Source: Doris montereyensis
Lineage: Eukaryota; Mollusca; Gastropoda; Nudibranchia; Dorididae
Length of the DNA stretch: 64,000 nt
Reading direction: 5' to 3'
NCBI GenBank assembly: GCA_037039925.1
Contig: JAXRKP010001890.1
Location: 1-64,000, forward strand
Notes under the pieces: generated by a model
Databases searched by the model: none
What the model was told of the DNA's origin: nothing
The model's input: the letters and a program-made list of their open reading frames with translations, nothing else
Program-made: the position numbers and the translations under genes
Shown: positions 27,550 through 38,986 of the stretch, piece after piece
How the letters are laid out: the number at the start of each line of letters is the position of its first letter
Position numbering within the stretch: the stretch's first letter is position 1

Positions 27550-27670
27550 CTCTGCGAGAGAAGTGAAATCAGGCGGAAATTCAATGACACAAAATCCTGC
27601 AAACACCTCTTCACTATTTGCAATAATTTGCCCGGCTCGCATTAACTGCAAACAACTCTGTTTACAAACG
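27550..27670 (+). pseudogene. LINE 2 linker ahead of the reverse transcriptase
   Basis: The plus-strand frame gives EIRRKFNDTKSCKHLFTICN and then a stop after PGSH. This resembles the LINE linker of the form D-K-LF-I-N-LL; LINE 1 has RFNIINILM at the same place. It sits directly between the end of the 42-bp satellite and the first 37-bp unit. Identification is by position and weak similarity, so confidence is moderate. Confidence 0.6.
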
Positions 27671-28327
27671 TCTTACCGGCCAAGCTCATTTCTGCTTGGT
27701 GAACAATCCTTAGCGGCCAAGCTCATTTCTGCTTGGTGAACAATCCTTAGCGACCAAGCTCATTTCTGCTTGGTGAACAATCCTTAGCGGCCAAGCTCAT
27801 TTCTGCTTGGTGAACAATCCTTAGCGGCCGAGCTCATTTCTGCTTGGTGAACAATTCTTAGCGGCCAAGCTCATTTCTGCTTGGTGAACAATCCTTAGCG
27901 GCCAAGCTCATTTCTGCTTGGTGAACAATCCTTAGCGGCCAAGCTCATTTCTGCTTGGGGAACAATCCTTAGCGGCCAAGCTCATTTCTGCTTGGTGAAC
28001 AATCCTTAGCGGCCAAGTTCATTTCTGTTTGGTGAACAATCCTTAGCGGCCAAGCTCATTTCTGCTCGGTGAACAATCCTTAGCGGCCAAGCTCATGTCT
28101 TCTTGGTGAACAATCCTTAGCGGCCAAGCTCATTTCTGCTTGGTGAACAATCCTTAGCGGCCAAGCTCATGTCTTCTTGGTGAACAATCCTTAGCGGCCA
28201 AGCTCATGTCTTCTTGGTGAACAATCCTTAGCGGCGAAGCTCATTTCTGCTTGGTGAACAATCCTTAGCGGCCAAGCTCATTTCTGCTTGGTGAACAATC
28301 TTTAGCGGCCAAGCTCATGTCTTCTTG
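27671..28327. repeat. 37-bp minisatellite with a hairpin in each unit
   Basis: About 17.7 units of ccttagcggccaagctcat followed by ttctgcttggtgaacaat. Each unit holds the inverted repeat ccaagc-(8 nt)-gcttgg. The last, partial unit runs straight into LINE 2 coding sequence, reading AKLMSSCADTLLPSITG, so the unit is an amplified piece of the RT N-terminal region (family pattern P-x-x-L-L-x-x-C). At 37 bp it is the only LINE 2 array whose unit is not a multiple of three. Confidence 0.95.
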
Positions 28328-28534
28328 CGCCGACACATTACTACCATCGATTACTGGTGTAATCAAGTCTTCTGTCGCCAGTGGCTTCGTCCCTACATGC
28401 TTTGAAAACGACTTTGTTTTCCATCGTTTAATCATACGATAAAAATTTGAGAGAAAACCATCGTCCTGTTTCGAACCTATCATTCATCTCAAATTTACAA
28501 AGTTATTCTCCGTCAGCTGATAACTCCCTCAGGA
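28328..28534 (+). pseudogene. LINE 2 RT block: LLPSITG to the palm N-terminus
   Basis: The frame TLLPSITGVIKSSVASGFVP, then TCFENDFVFHRL, matches the region that reads VAPALTSIANCSIQNADFP and TVFKEAHVTPLL in LINE 1. After a TAA it continues ERKPSSCFEPIIHLKFTKLF, corresponding to NYRPVSNLNFISKIIEK, followed by two stops and LPQDEWMEQPFQ. The minus-strand open frame here (IGSKQDDGF) is a shadow. Confidence 0.82.
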
Positions 28535-28931
28535 TGAATGGATGGAACAGCCTTTTCAGTTAGCATATGAATGGATAGAACAGCCTTTTCAGTCATCATA
28601 TGAATGGATGGAACAGCCTTTTCAGTCAACATATGAATGGATAGAACAGCCTTTTCAGTCATCATATGAATGGATGGAACAGCTTTTTCAGTCGGCGTAT
28701 GAATGGATGGAACAGCCTTTTCAGTCAGTATATGAATGGATGCAACAGCTTTTTCAGTCAGCATATGAATGGATGGAACAGCCTTTTTAGTCAGCATATG
28801 AATGGATGGAACAGCCTTTTCAGTCAGCATATGAATGGATGGAACAGCCTTTTCAGTCAGCATATGAATGGATGGAACAGCCTTTTCAGTCAGCATATGA
28901 ATGGATGCAACAGCCTTTTCAGTCAGCATAT
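28535..28931. repeat. 33-bp minisatellite made of RT codons (EQPFQSAYEWM)
   Basis: Twelve units of gaatggatggaacagc followed by cttttcagtcagcatat. In plus frame each encodes EWMEQPFQSAY, where PFQSAY is the conserved start of an RT motif (LINE 1: PLFQSAYRRGHSTET). The last unit exits into FQSAYREAYRTDTALIR. The 33-bp length keeps frames open on both strands. The left part shows a 66-bp dimer pattern alternating EWIEQ and EWMEQ units. Confidence 0.95.
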
Positions 28932-28985
28932 AGAGAAGCATACAGAACAGATACAGCCCTTATAAGAGTGTTAAATGACGTCTTA
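28932..28985 (+). pseudogene. LINE 2 RT block: TDTALIRVLND
   Basis: An 18-codon unique block REAYRTDTALIRVLNDVL aligns with RRGHSTETALIRIHNDII of LINE 1. It follows the last 33-bp unit in the same frame and leads into the 18-bp array, whose first unit begins at the next codon. Confidence 0.88.
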
Positions 28986-29316
28986 AGAAATGCTGACCTC
29001 ATCAGAAATGCTGACTCATTAGGAAATGCTGACCTCATCAGAAATGCTGACCTCATCAGAAATGCTGACCTCATTAGAAATGCTGACCTCATCAGAAATG
29101 CTAACCTCATCAGAAATACTGACTTCATTAGAAATTCTTACCTCATTAGAAATGCTGACCTCATTAGAAATGCTGATCTCATTAGAAATGCTAACCTCAT
29201 TAAAAAGGCTGACCTCATCAGAAATGCTGACCTCATTAAAAAAAATTACCTCGTTAGAAATGCTAACCTCATTAGAAATGCTGACCCTCATTAGAATTGT
29301 TGACTCATTAGAAAAA
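28986..29316. repeat. 18-bp minisatellite (RNADLI codons)
   Basis: About 17-18 copies of agaaatgctgacctcatt, with single-base variants. In the reading frame of the preceding RT block each unit encodes RNADLI. It occupies the variable segment between the ALIRVLND and LLDxSAAFD motifs (LINE 1: NQHQCNDNVAL). The unit is six codons long. Confidence 0.94.
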
Positions 29317-29451
29317 TTGTTACTGCAAAGAGTGAAGTTACTGTGTCTTCTGGACACATCTGCAGCATTTGACATCGGCATTTTGTTAACGCGTTTTGAA
29401 AAAAAACTTTTTTGAATAAGTGGCACTGCGTTGTCAGGGTTCAAGTATTAC
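29317..29451 (+). pseudogene. LINE 2 RT block: catalytic SAAFD region
   Basis: The frame gives VKLLCLLDTSAAFDIGILLT, then RFEKKLF and a stop; one base out of frame it resumes ISGTALSGFKYYLIER. LINE 1 has ALLLLDLSAAFDTVDRKTLF and GITRMALEWFVSYLTDR at the same place. The SAAFD aspartate is a catalytic RT residue. The frame shift lies in a run of A and T bases near 29412. Confidence 0.9.
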
Positions 29452-32400
29452 CTAATTGAACGTTGACGATCTGTCATGATGAATGGTGTCAAGTTATACA
29501 TAATTGAACGTTGACAATCTGTCATGATGAATGGTGTCAAATCATACATAATCGAACGTTGACAATCTGTCATGATGAATGTCAAATCATACATAATTGA
29601 ACGTTGACAATCTGTCATGATGAATGGTGTCAAATCATACATAATTGAACGTTGACAATCTGTCATGATGAATGGTGTCAAATCATTCATAATTGAACGT
29701 TGACAATCTGTCATGATGAATGGTGTCAAATCATACATAATTAAACGTTGACAATTTGTCATGAGGAATGGTGTCAAATCATACATAATTAAACGTTGAC
29801 AATCTGTCATGATGAATGGTATCAAGTCATACATAATTGAACGTTGACAATCTGTTATAATTAAGGGTGTCAAATCATACATAATTGAACGTTGACAATC
29901 TGTCATGATGAATGGTATCAAGTCATACATAATTGAACGTTGACAATCTGTTATAATTAATGGTGTCAAATCATACATAATTGAACGTTGACATTCTGTC
30001 ATGATGAATGGTGTCAAATCATACATAAGTGAACGTTGACAATCTGTTATGATGAATGGTGTCAAATCATACATAAGTTAACGCTGACAATCCGTCATGG
30101 TCAATAATGTCACATCACACCTAATTAAACGTTGACAATCTGTCATGATGAAGGGTGTCAAATCATATTTAATTAAACGTTTGCAATCTGCCATGGTCAA
30201 TGGTGTCATATAATACCTAAGTGAACGTTGACAATCTGTCATTCTGAATTGTGTCAAATCGTACCTTATTCAATGTTGGCAATCTGTCATGGTGAATATT
30301 GTCCAATCGTACCTAATTGAACGTTGACAATCTGTCATGATGAATTATGTCAAATCACATCTAATTGAACGTTGACAATCTGTCATGCTGAATGATATCA
30401 AATCATACCTAATTGAACGTTAACAATCTGGCATGGTGAATTGTATCAAATTATACCTAATTGAACGTTGACAATATGTCATGGTGAATTGTATCAAATT
30501 ATACTTAATTGAACGTTAACAATCTGTCATGCTGAATTGTATCAAATTATCTCTAATTGAACGTTGACAATCTGTCATGCTGAATGATATCAAATCATAC
30601 CTAATTGAACGTTGACAATCTGTCATGGTGAATTGTGTCAAATTATACCTAATTGAACGTTAACAATCTGGCATGGTGAATTGTATCAAATTATACCTAA
30701 TTGAACGTTGACAATCTGTCATTCTGAATTGTGTCAAATCGTACCTTATTCAATGTTGGCAATCTGTCATGGTGAATATTGTCCAATCGTACCAATTAAT
30801 TGAACGTGGACAATCTGTCATGGTGAATGGTGTCAAATCATACTTAATTGAACGTTGACAATTTGTCTTGGTGAATGGTGTCAAATCATACATAACTGAA
30901 CGTTGACAATTTGTCTTGGTGAATGGTGTCAAATCATACTTAATTGAACGTTAACAATTTGTCTTGGTGAATGGTGTCAAATCATACTTAATTGAACGTT
31001 GACAATTTGTCTTGGTGAATGGTGTCAAATCATACTTAATTGAACGTTGACAATTTGTCTTGGTGAATGGTGTCAAATCATACTTAATTGAACGTTGACA
31101 ATTTGTCTTGGTGAATGGTGTCAAATCATACTTAATTGAACGTTGACAATTTGTCTTGGTGAATGGTGTCAAATCATACTTAATTGAACGTTGACAATTT
31201 GTCTTGGTGAATGGTGTCAAATCATACTTAATTGAACGTTGGCAATTTGTCTTGGTGAATGGTGTCAAATCATACTTAATTGAACATTGACAATTTGTCT
31301 TGGTGAATGGTGTCAAATCGTACTTAATTCAACGTTGACAATTTGTCTTGGTGAATGGTGTCAAATCATACTTAATTGAACGTTGACAATTTGTCCTTAT
31401 GAATGGTGTCAAATCATACATAATTGAACGTCGACAATTTGTCTTGGTTAATGGTGTCAAATCATACTTAATTGAACGTTGACAATTTGTCTTGGTGAAT
31501 GGTGTCAAATCGTACATAATTGAACGTTGTCCATCTGTCATGGTGAATAGTGTCAAGTCGAATCTAATTGAACAATGGCAATCTTCCATTGTGAATGGTG
31601 TCAAATCAAATTTAATTGAACGTTGACAATCTGTCATGGTGAATGATGTCAAGTCATACCTAATTGAAAGTTGACAATGTGTCATGATGAATGGTGTCAA
31701 ATCAAACTTAATTGAATGTTGACAATCTGTAATCGTGAATGGTGTTAAATCATACTGAATTGAAGGTTGACAATCTGTTATGATAAATGATGTGAAATTG
31801 TACCTATTTTAGCGTTGAAAATCTGTCATGAACAATTGTGTCAAGTCAGACCTAATTGAACGTTGACAATCTTTTCATGGTGAATGATATCAAATCATAC
31901 CTAATTGAACGTTGTCAATCAGTCATGAAGAATTGTCTCAAATCATACCTATTTGAACATTGATAATCCGTCATGGTCAATGATCTTAAACCACACCTAA
32001 GGAAACGTTGACAATCTGTCATAGTGAATGGTGTCAAATTATACTTAATTGAACGTTGACAGTTTGCAATGGTGACTGGTGTCAAATCATACCTAATTGA
32101 ACGTTGACAATCTGTCAAGGTGAATTGTGTCAAATCCTACCGAATTAAACGTTGAAAGTATGTCATGGTGAATGGTGTGAAATCAGACGTAATTGAACGT
32201 TCATAATCTGTTATGGTAAATTGTGTCACATTATACCTAATTGAACGTTGACAATCTATCATGAAAAATTATGTCAAACCATATTTAATTGAACGTTGAC
32301 AATTTGTCATAGTGAATAGTGTCAAATCATACCTTATTGAACGTTGACATTCTGTCCTGGTGAATGGTGTGAAATCATACCTAATTGAACGTTGACAATT

Positions 32401-35400
32401 GATCATAGTGAATTGTGTCAAGTCGTACCTAATTGAACGTTGACAATTTGTCATGGTGAATTACATCAAATCATACCTAATTGAACGTTGACAACCTGTC
32501 ATGGTGAATGCTAACAAATCATACATAATTGAATGTTGACCATCTATCATTGTGAATGATGTCACATCATACCTAATTGAACGTTGATAATCTATCATTG
32601 TGAATGATTTCAAATCATACCTAATTGAACGTTGACAATTTCTCATGGTAAATGGTGTCAAATGGTACCTAATTGAATGTTGACAATATGTCATGGTGAA
32701 TAATCTCAAAGCATACCTACTCCAACGTTGAAAATCTGTCATGATAAATGATGTCAAATCATACCTAATTGAACGTTGGCAATCCGTCATGGTGAATTGT
32801 GTCGGACCATACCGATTTAAACGTTCTCAATGCGCCATGGTAAATGATGTCAAATTATACCTGATTGAAGGTTGACAGTCTGTCGCAAAGAATTGTGTCA
32901 CATCATACCTAATTGAAAGTTGACAATCTGTCATGATGAATGGTGTCAAATCATACCTAATTGAAAGTTCACAATCTGTCATGATGAATGCTGTCAAATC
33001 ATACCTAATTGAAAGTTGACAATCTGTCGTGATGAATGGTGTCAAATCATACCTAATTGAAAGTTGACAATCTGTCATGATGAATGGTGTCAGATCATAC
33101 CTTATTTAATGTTAACAATCTGTCATGGTGAATGATGTCAAATCATATCTAATAGAACGTCGACAATATATCGTGTTGAATCATGTCAAATCATGAACTA
33201 ATTGAACGTTGACGATCTGTCATGGTGAATGGTGTCAAGTCATACATAATTGAACGTTAACAATGTGTCATTCTGAATTGTGTCGAATCATAACTAATTG
33301 AATGTTGACAATATGCCATGATGAATGGTGTCAAATCATAACTAATTCAACATTCACAATCTGTCTTGGTAAATGCTGTCAAATCATACCTAATTGAAAG
33401 TTGACAATCTGTCGTGATGAATGGTGTCAAATCATACCTAATTGAAAGTTTACAATCTGTCATGATGAATGGTGTCAGATCATACCTTATTTAATGTTAA
33501 CAATCTGTCATAGTGAATGATGTCAAATCATATCTAATTGAATTTTGACAATCTGTAATGAGAAATAATGTCTAATCATACCTCATTGAACATTGACAAT
33601 CTATAATTGTGAATTATGTCAAATCATACGTAATTAAACGTTGACAATTTGTCATGGAAATGGTGTCAAATCAGACGTAATTGAAAGTTGACAATTTGCC
33701 ATGGTGAACGATGTCAAATCATACCTAATTGAACGTTGACAATCTGTCATGAAGAATTGTGTCAAATTATATCTATTGAACTTTGACAATCTGTCATGAT
33801 GAATAATGTCAAATCATACCTACGTGAACATCCACAATCTCTCATGGTGTATTGTGTCAAATTTTACCTAACTGAACGTTGAAAATCTGTCATGGTAAAT
33901 GCCGTCAAATAACAGCTAATTGAACGTTGACAATCTAGCATGGTGAATGGTGTCAAATCATACCTAATTGAACGTTGACAATTTTCTCATGGTCAATGGT
34001 GTCAAATCATACATAATTAAACGTTGACCATTTGTAATGAAGAATTGTGTCAAATCATACCTAATTGAACGCTAACAATCTATAATGTGAATGGTGTCAA
34101 ATCATACTTAACTGAACGTTGAAAATCTGTCATGGTGAATGGTGTCAAATCATGCCTAATTTAACATTGACAATCTGTCACGGTGAATGATGTCAAATCA
34201 TGAGTAATTAAACGTTGACAATCTGTCATGGTGAATGACGTCGAATCTTACGTTATTAAACGTTGACAATTCGTCATGGTGAATAATGTCAAACCATATG
34301 TAATTGAACGTTGACAATCCCTCATGGTGAATAATGTCAAACCATACCTAATTGAACGTTGACAATCCGTCATGGTGAATAATGTCAAACCATACGTAAT
34401 TGAACGTTGACAATCTGTCATGGTGAATAATGTCAAACCATACGTAATTGAACGTTGACAATCCGTCATGGTGAATAATGTCAAACCATACGTAATTGAA
34501 CGTTGACAATTCGTCATGGTGAATGATGTCAAACCATACGTAATTGAACGTTGACAATCTGTCATGGTGAATAATGTCAAACCATACGTAATTGCACGTT
34601 GACAATTCGTCATGGTGAATAATGTCAAACCATACCTAATTGCACGTTGACAATCTGTCATTGTGAATGGTGTCCAATTATACCTAGTTGAACGTTAACA
34701 ATCTGTGATAGTAAATGGTGTCCAATTATACCTAATTGAACGTTGACAATCTGTCATGATGAATACTGTGAAATCGTACCTAACTGAGTATTGACAAACT
34801 GTCTTGGTGAATGGTACTTAATTAAACGTTTACAATCTGTCATGGTGGAAGGCATCAAATCATACTTAATTGAACGGTGACAATCTGTCATAGTGGAAGG
34901 TATCAAATCGTACCTAATTGAACATTTACAATATGTTATGGTATATCGTACCTAGTTGATCGTTGACAATCTGTCATGGTGAATGATGTGAAATTGTAGG
35001 TAATTTAACGTTGATAATCTGTCATGGTGAATGATGTCAAATCATACCTAATTGAACGTTGACAATCTGTCATTCTGAATAATGTGAAACCGTACCCAAT
35101 TGAACGTTGACAATCTGTCATGGTAAATGGTGTCAAATCGTACCTAATTGAACGTTGACAATCTGTCATGGTGAATGGTGTCAAATCGTACCCAATTGCA
35201 CGTTGACAGTCTGTCATGGTGAATGGTGTCAAATCGTACCCAATTGAACGTTGACAGTCTGTCATGGTGAATGGTGTCAAATCGTACCCAATTGAACGTT
35301 GACAATCTGTCATGGTGAATGGTGTCAAATCGTACCCAATTGATCGTTGACAATCTGTCATGCTGAATGATGTCAAATCATACCTAATTGAACGTTGACA

Positions 35401-37258
35401 ATCTGTCATTCGGAATAATGTGAAATCGTACCCAATTGACCGTTGACAATCTGTTATGAGTGAATGTTGTCAAATCATACCTAATTGAACGCTGACAATC
35501 GGTTATGGTGAATGTTGTCAAATCGTACCTAATTGAACGCTGATAATCTGTTATGGTGAATGTTGTCAAATCGTACTTAATTGAACACTGACAATTTGTT
35601 ATGGTGAATGTTGTTGTCAAATTGTACCTCATTGAACGCTGACAATCTGTCATGGTGATGTTGTAAAATCGTACCTAATTGAACGCTGACAGTCGGTTAT
35701 GGTGAACGTTGTCAAATCGTACCTAATTGAACGCTGACAATCTGTCATGGTGGAAGGTGTCAAATCATACCTAAGTGAACGTTGACAATCTGTTATGTGG
35801 AAAAATGTGTCAAATCATACATAATTGAACGTTGACAATCTATCATAGTGAGTGATGTGAAATTGTACCTAATTGAAAGTTGACAATATGTCATGATGAA
35901 TGATATCAAAGCATACCTAGAAGTGAACCATGACAATCTGTCATGGTAAATGGTGTCCAATCATACGTATTTGAATGTTGACAATCTGTCAGGGTGAATG
36001 GTTACAAAACATGCCTAATTGAATGTTGGAAATCTCACATGGTGAATGGTGTCAAATCGTACCGAAGTGAACGTTGACAATCTGCCATGGTGTATGGTAC
36101 CAAATCATACCTAATTGAACGTTAACAATCTGTCACGGTGAATGTTGTCAACTCATCCTAATGGAAGCTTGACAATCTGTCATAGTTAATGGTGTCAAAT
36201 CATACATTATTGAACGTTGACAATCTGTCACGTTGAATGGTGTCCAATCAAACTTATTTGCATGTTGACAAACTGTCTTGGTGAATGGTTTCAAATCGTA
36301 CCGAATTGAATATTGACAATCTGTCATGGCGAATGGTGTCAAATTATACCAAATTGAACGTTGGCAAACCGTCATGCTGAATAGTGCCAAATCGTATCTA
36401 ATTGAACATTAACAATCTCTCAATGTGAATGATGTCAAATTATACCTAATGAAACGTTGACAATCTGTCATGCTCAATAGTGTCAAATCCCACCCCTACC
36501 TAAACGTTGACAACCTGGCATGGTGAAAAGTGCCAATTCATACCTAATTAACCGTTGACAATCTGTCATGGTGAATAGTATCAAATCATACCTATAATTG
36601 AACGTTAACAATCTGTCATGGTAAATAGTATCAAATCATACCTAATTGAACGTTAACAATCTATCATGGTGAATAGTATCAAATCATACCTAATTGAACG
36701 TTAACAATCTGTCATGATGAATGGTGTCAAATCATACCTAATTGACGTTGACAATCTGTCATGATGAATGGTGTCAAATCATACCTAACTGAACGTTGAC
36801 AATCTGTCATGTTGAATGGTGTAAAATCATACCTAATTGTGTGTTGACAATCTGTCATGGTGAATGTGTCAAATCATATATATTTGAATGTTGACCATCT
36901 GCTGTGGTGAATGCTGTCAAATCATACCTAGTTTAACGTTGGTAATCTGTCATGGTTTTTTATGGTATTAAATCGTACGTAATTGAGCGTTGACAATCTG
37001 ACATTGGGATTGGTGTCAAATCATACCAAATTGAACGTTGACAATCTGTCATGGTGAATTGGTATCAAATCATATCAAATTGAACATTAACAATCTATCA
37101 TAGTGAATGGTGTCAAATCGCACTTAATTGAAAGTGGACAATCTGTCATGGTGAATGGGTCAAATCATACCTAATTGAACGTTGACAATCTGTCATGGTC
37201 AATGGTGTCAAATCATACCTATTTTAACGTTTATAATCTGGCATGGTGAATGGTGTCG
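29452..37258. repeat. 48-bp minisatellite made of RT codons, about 160 copies
   Basis: Units of ctaattgaacgttgacaat, ctgtcatggtgaatgg and tgtcaaatcatac, with many variants. In plus frame a unit reads YLIER-stop-QSVMVNGVKS, the segment that in LINE 1 reads YLTDRTQRVIINGSPS. The array enters from SGFKYYLIER on the left and leaves as MVNGVEYDNNLLKCGFP on the right. One 16-codon segment of the RT gene has therefore been amplified about 160 times in place. More uniform blocks with distinct variants lie at 30830-31400, 34260-34640 and 35040-35400. Long minus-strand open frames (MTDCQRSIRYDLTPF) exist only because the unit is 16 codons. Confidence 0.96.
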
Positions 37259-38110
37259 AATATGACAACAATTTGTTGAAATGTGGATTCCCCCGGGCTC
37301 ACCATTGGAGCCAGTCCACTTTCTTTTGGCAAAATTCGATCTATCTCATTATTTTCATGCCGATGATTCACAGATCTACGACTGTGTATTTATTGAAGAT
37401 TGTGATAGCCTTAGTGCATGATTTGAGGATTGTTTGAAAGAAAGAAAAATGTATGAACAATAACAAATTAATGCTAAATGACGATAAAACAGAAATTTTA
37501 GTCAATGGAAAAATCAATATAATTAAACAGATAAAGAGAACCAAACTACTCTTAACAACAACATCATTGATTTCACCACCAATATAAAAACCCTCTTGAT
37601 GCTTATTTTGACTTACACCTTTCCACTTCACACCAAGTCAACCACCTGATTAAATGCATGTATATAGACATAAGGAAAATTAGTAAGATTTGTCATCTTA
37701 TTCCTATTAACATAGCAACATCGTTAATCAACTCCTGGTCCTGTCAAAATTGGATTATTGTAATTCTTTAAAGGCCAATAAATCTAAATAAAACTTAAAA
37801 GTCTTCAAGTTGTCCAAAATAATGCTGTTAGATTGATTTAAAAGAAAGACAAATTAGCATCTGCTACATCTCCTTTCTATGAATTGCACTGGCTACCTTT
37901 TGAGAAAACAATTGTTTACAAAATTCGCATTTACATCACAGACCTTTTGAATATGTATACCCTGACAAGAAACCTAAAATCAAATAATGACGAAACTCTC
38001 TTAGTAAAACCTAAAATAACTTGCAAAATAGATGAACAAGATTTTGAATTTTCAACTTTCATTTTTGGAACTCTCTCCCCGGACAGATTAGGTGTGCTAC
38101 TTCACTAACG
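37259..38110 (+). pseudogene. LINE 2 RT block: GFPPGSPLEP, HADD and C-terminus
   Basis: LLKCGFP, then one base out of frame PGSPLEPVHFLLAKFDLSHY and FHADDSQIYDCVFIEDCDSL. This matches the GVPQGS-LGP and YADD motifs with one missing base at the C run near 37291. Further blocks follow in shifting frames: NNNKLMLNDDKTEILVNGK (near 37460), LDYCNSL (near 37740), LQVVQNNAVRLI (near 37805), ELHWLPFEKTIVYKIRIY (near 37880) and FSTFIFGTLSP (near 38050). These are the standard CR1/L2 C-terminal landmarks. Several stops are present. Confidence 0.9.
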
Positions 38111-38295
38111 GCTTTTATATCAGGACTAAAAATTCCATCTTTTTTTACGCTGTAAGGCATTTGATTATGATTTTTTTTTATCATGCTATGTACATGTATT
38201 ATTTATCACGTTTATTATTATGTTGCTCTGCTGCCATTGTAAAGCGCTTACGGCATATTTTTTACGCGGTAAAGCGCTATATTATATGTGTCATC

Positions 38296-38376
<81 letters not shown>

Positions 38377-38380
38377 CATT
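38111..38380 (+). other. LINE 2 3' UTR and (TTA)n tail
   Basis: An AT-rich 3' region has two copies of gtaaagcgct near 38240 and 38270 and then a TTA/ATT run at about 38297-38380, comparable to the gcgctatataaatg and ATT tail of LINE 1. The tail ends only about 15 bp before the splice acceptor of the SLC6 TM3 exon, so it supplies part of the intron's 3' end. Confidence 0.8.
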
Positions 38381-38394
38381 ACTATCCCTTTCAG

Positions 38395-38574
38395 GAATCG
38401 GGGCTGGCATGGTCATAATGACCTTCATTGTGTCTATTTACTATACGATGATCATGGTCAGACGGCCTTTTACTTTGCCAACTCGTTTTCGGCCGTCATT
38501 CCATGGTCTACTTGTGGTAATGACTGGAACACCCCCAACTGCAGGCTTCCACATTCACTCAATGCGTCATTCAG
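38395..38574 (+). CDS. SLC6 transporter exon: TM3 and start of EL2
   Basis: The exon is bounded by tatccctttcag and gtatgt. From phase 1 it reads GIGAGMVIMTFIVSIYYTMI and then, one base out of frame, QTAFYFANSFSAVIPWSTCG and NDWNTPNCRLPHSLNASF. This is TM3 of an SLC6 symporter, with the conserved IYY (substrate-site Tyr) and LPW-type motif, then the first part of extracellular loop 2 with the C-x3-WNTPNC disulfide pair and an NAS sequon. The family moves amines or amino acids with Na+ and Cl- across the plasma membrane. One missing base at 38454-38458 breaks the frame. Upstream exons (TM1-TM2) are not in the window, so the preceding intron exceeds 38 kb. The subfamily is not determined; the EL2 cysteine motif somewhat recalls glycine and amino-acid transporters. 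Confidence 0.88.
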
Positions 38575-38893
38575 GTATGTATATGTTCACTCACGTAAGT
38601 TTACAACAAAACTATACGAAGAACCAGTGCATCATTTGTCTAAATAGTTCATTGTCTGGTTCTTTCTTTTGTTTCAATTGTAGGGGCTTGACTTACTTAG
38701 CAAGTAATATTCTATAATGAAAACGTTTTATATCGGGTGAATCAATAAAAACTGTCCACCTTGAACATAACTTCTTGCATGGTATTCCCTTGCATTGTTT
38801 CTTCATTTTTTTCCTACATGTAGTTTTCTTTAGCACTACGCTTTACTGAAATCCGTAGTCATAGTAACAATGTCTTGTTCCTTTTTCCACCAG
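38575..38893 (+). other. SLC6 intron, 319 bp
   Basis: AT-rich unique sequence between gtatgt and tttttccaccag. It is the only intron of the gene in this window free of arrays and recognisable mobile elements. Confidence 0.8.
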
Positions 38894-38986
38894 CGGCGTT
38901 ATGGAAAATGGGAATACTTCAGCAAATTATTCTCTGGCGTCGATGGAGAGTGACAATGATACAGGCGACGCCTGCCGAGGATTCTG
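38894..38986 (+). CDS. SLC6 transporter exon: glycosylated EL2
   Basis: The exon runs from tttttccaccag to gtagta. Entered in the phase left by the TM3 exon it encodes SGVMENGNTSANYSLASMES and then DNDTGDACRGFW. It has three N-glycosylation sequons (NTS, NYS, NDT), typical of SLC6 extracellular loop 2. Near its end the +1 frame reads TPAED and the main frame gives FW. The family motif here is TPAE(E/D)FW, so two compensating single-base differences are likely. It ends in phase 2. Confidence 0.78.

Larger units (their letters stand above)
27550..38380 (+). mobile_element. LINE 2: reverse transcriptase gene split by four internal minisatellites
   Basis: Between the arrays of this region lie short unique blocks that, in the plus strand, encode consecutive pieces of one CR1/L2-like ORF2 in the right order: pre-RT linker, RT motif 0-1 region, FQSAYR and TALIRVLND, LLDTSAAFD, ISGTALSGFKYYLIER, NGV plus GFP/PGSPLEP, HADDSQIY, DYCNS, LHWLPF, and a 3' tail ending in (TTA)n. 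Each gap is filled by a tandem array whose unit reads as codons of the adjoining block. About 2 kb of coding element has thus become nearly 11 kb. Stops and frameshifts are frequent. Collinearity was checked by eye against LINE 1 at 21020-23231. Confidence 0.9.

Noticed and set aside
28265..28483. Minus-strand 72-residue frame as a separate gene
   Set aside because: The plus strand of the same stretch encodes recognisable RT sequence collinear with its neighbours.
29448..36390. Minus-strand repeat proteins of up to 208 residues (MTDCQRSIRYDLTPF)
   Set aside because: They are the antisense reading of a 48-bp unit derived from plus-strand reverse transcriptase codons.
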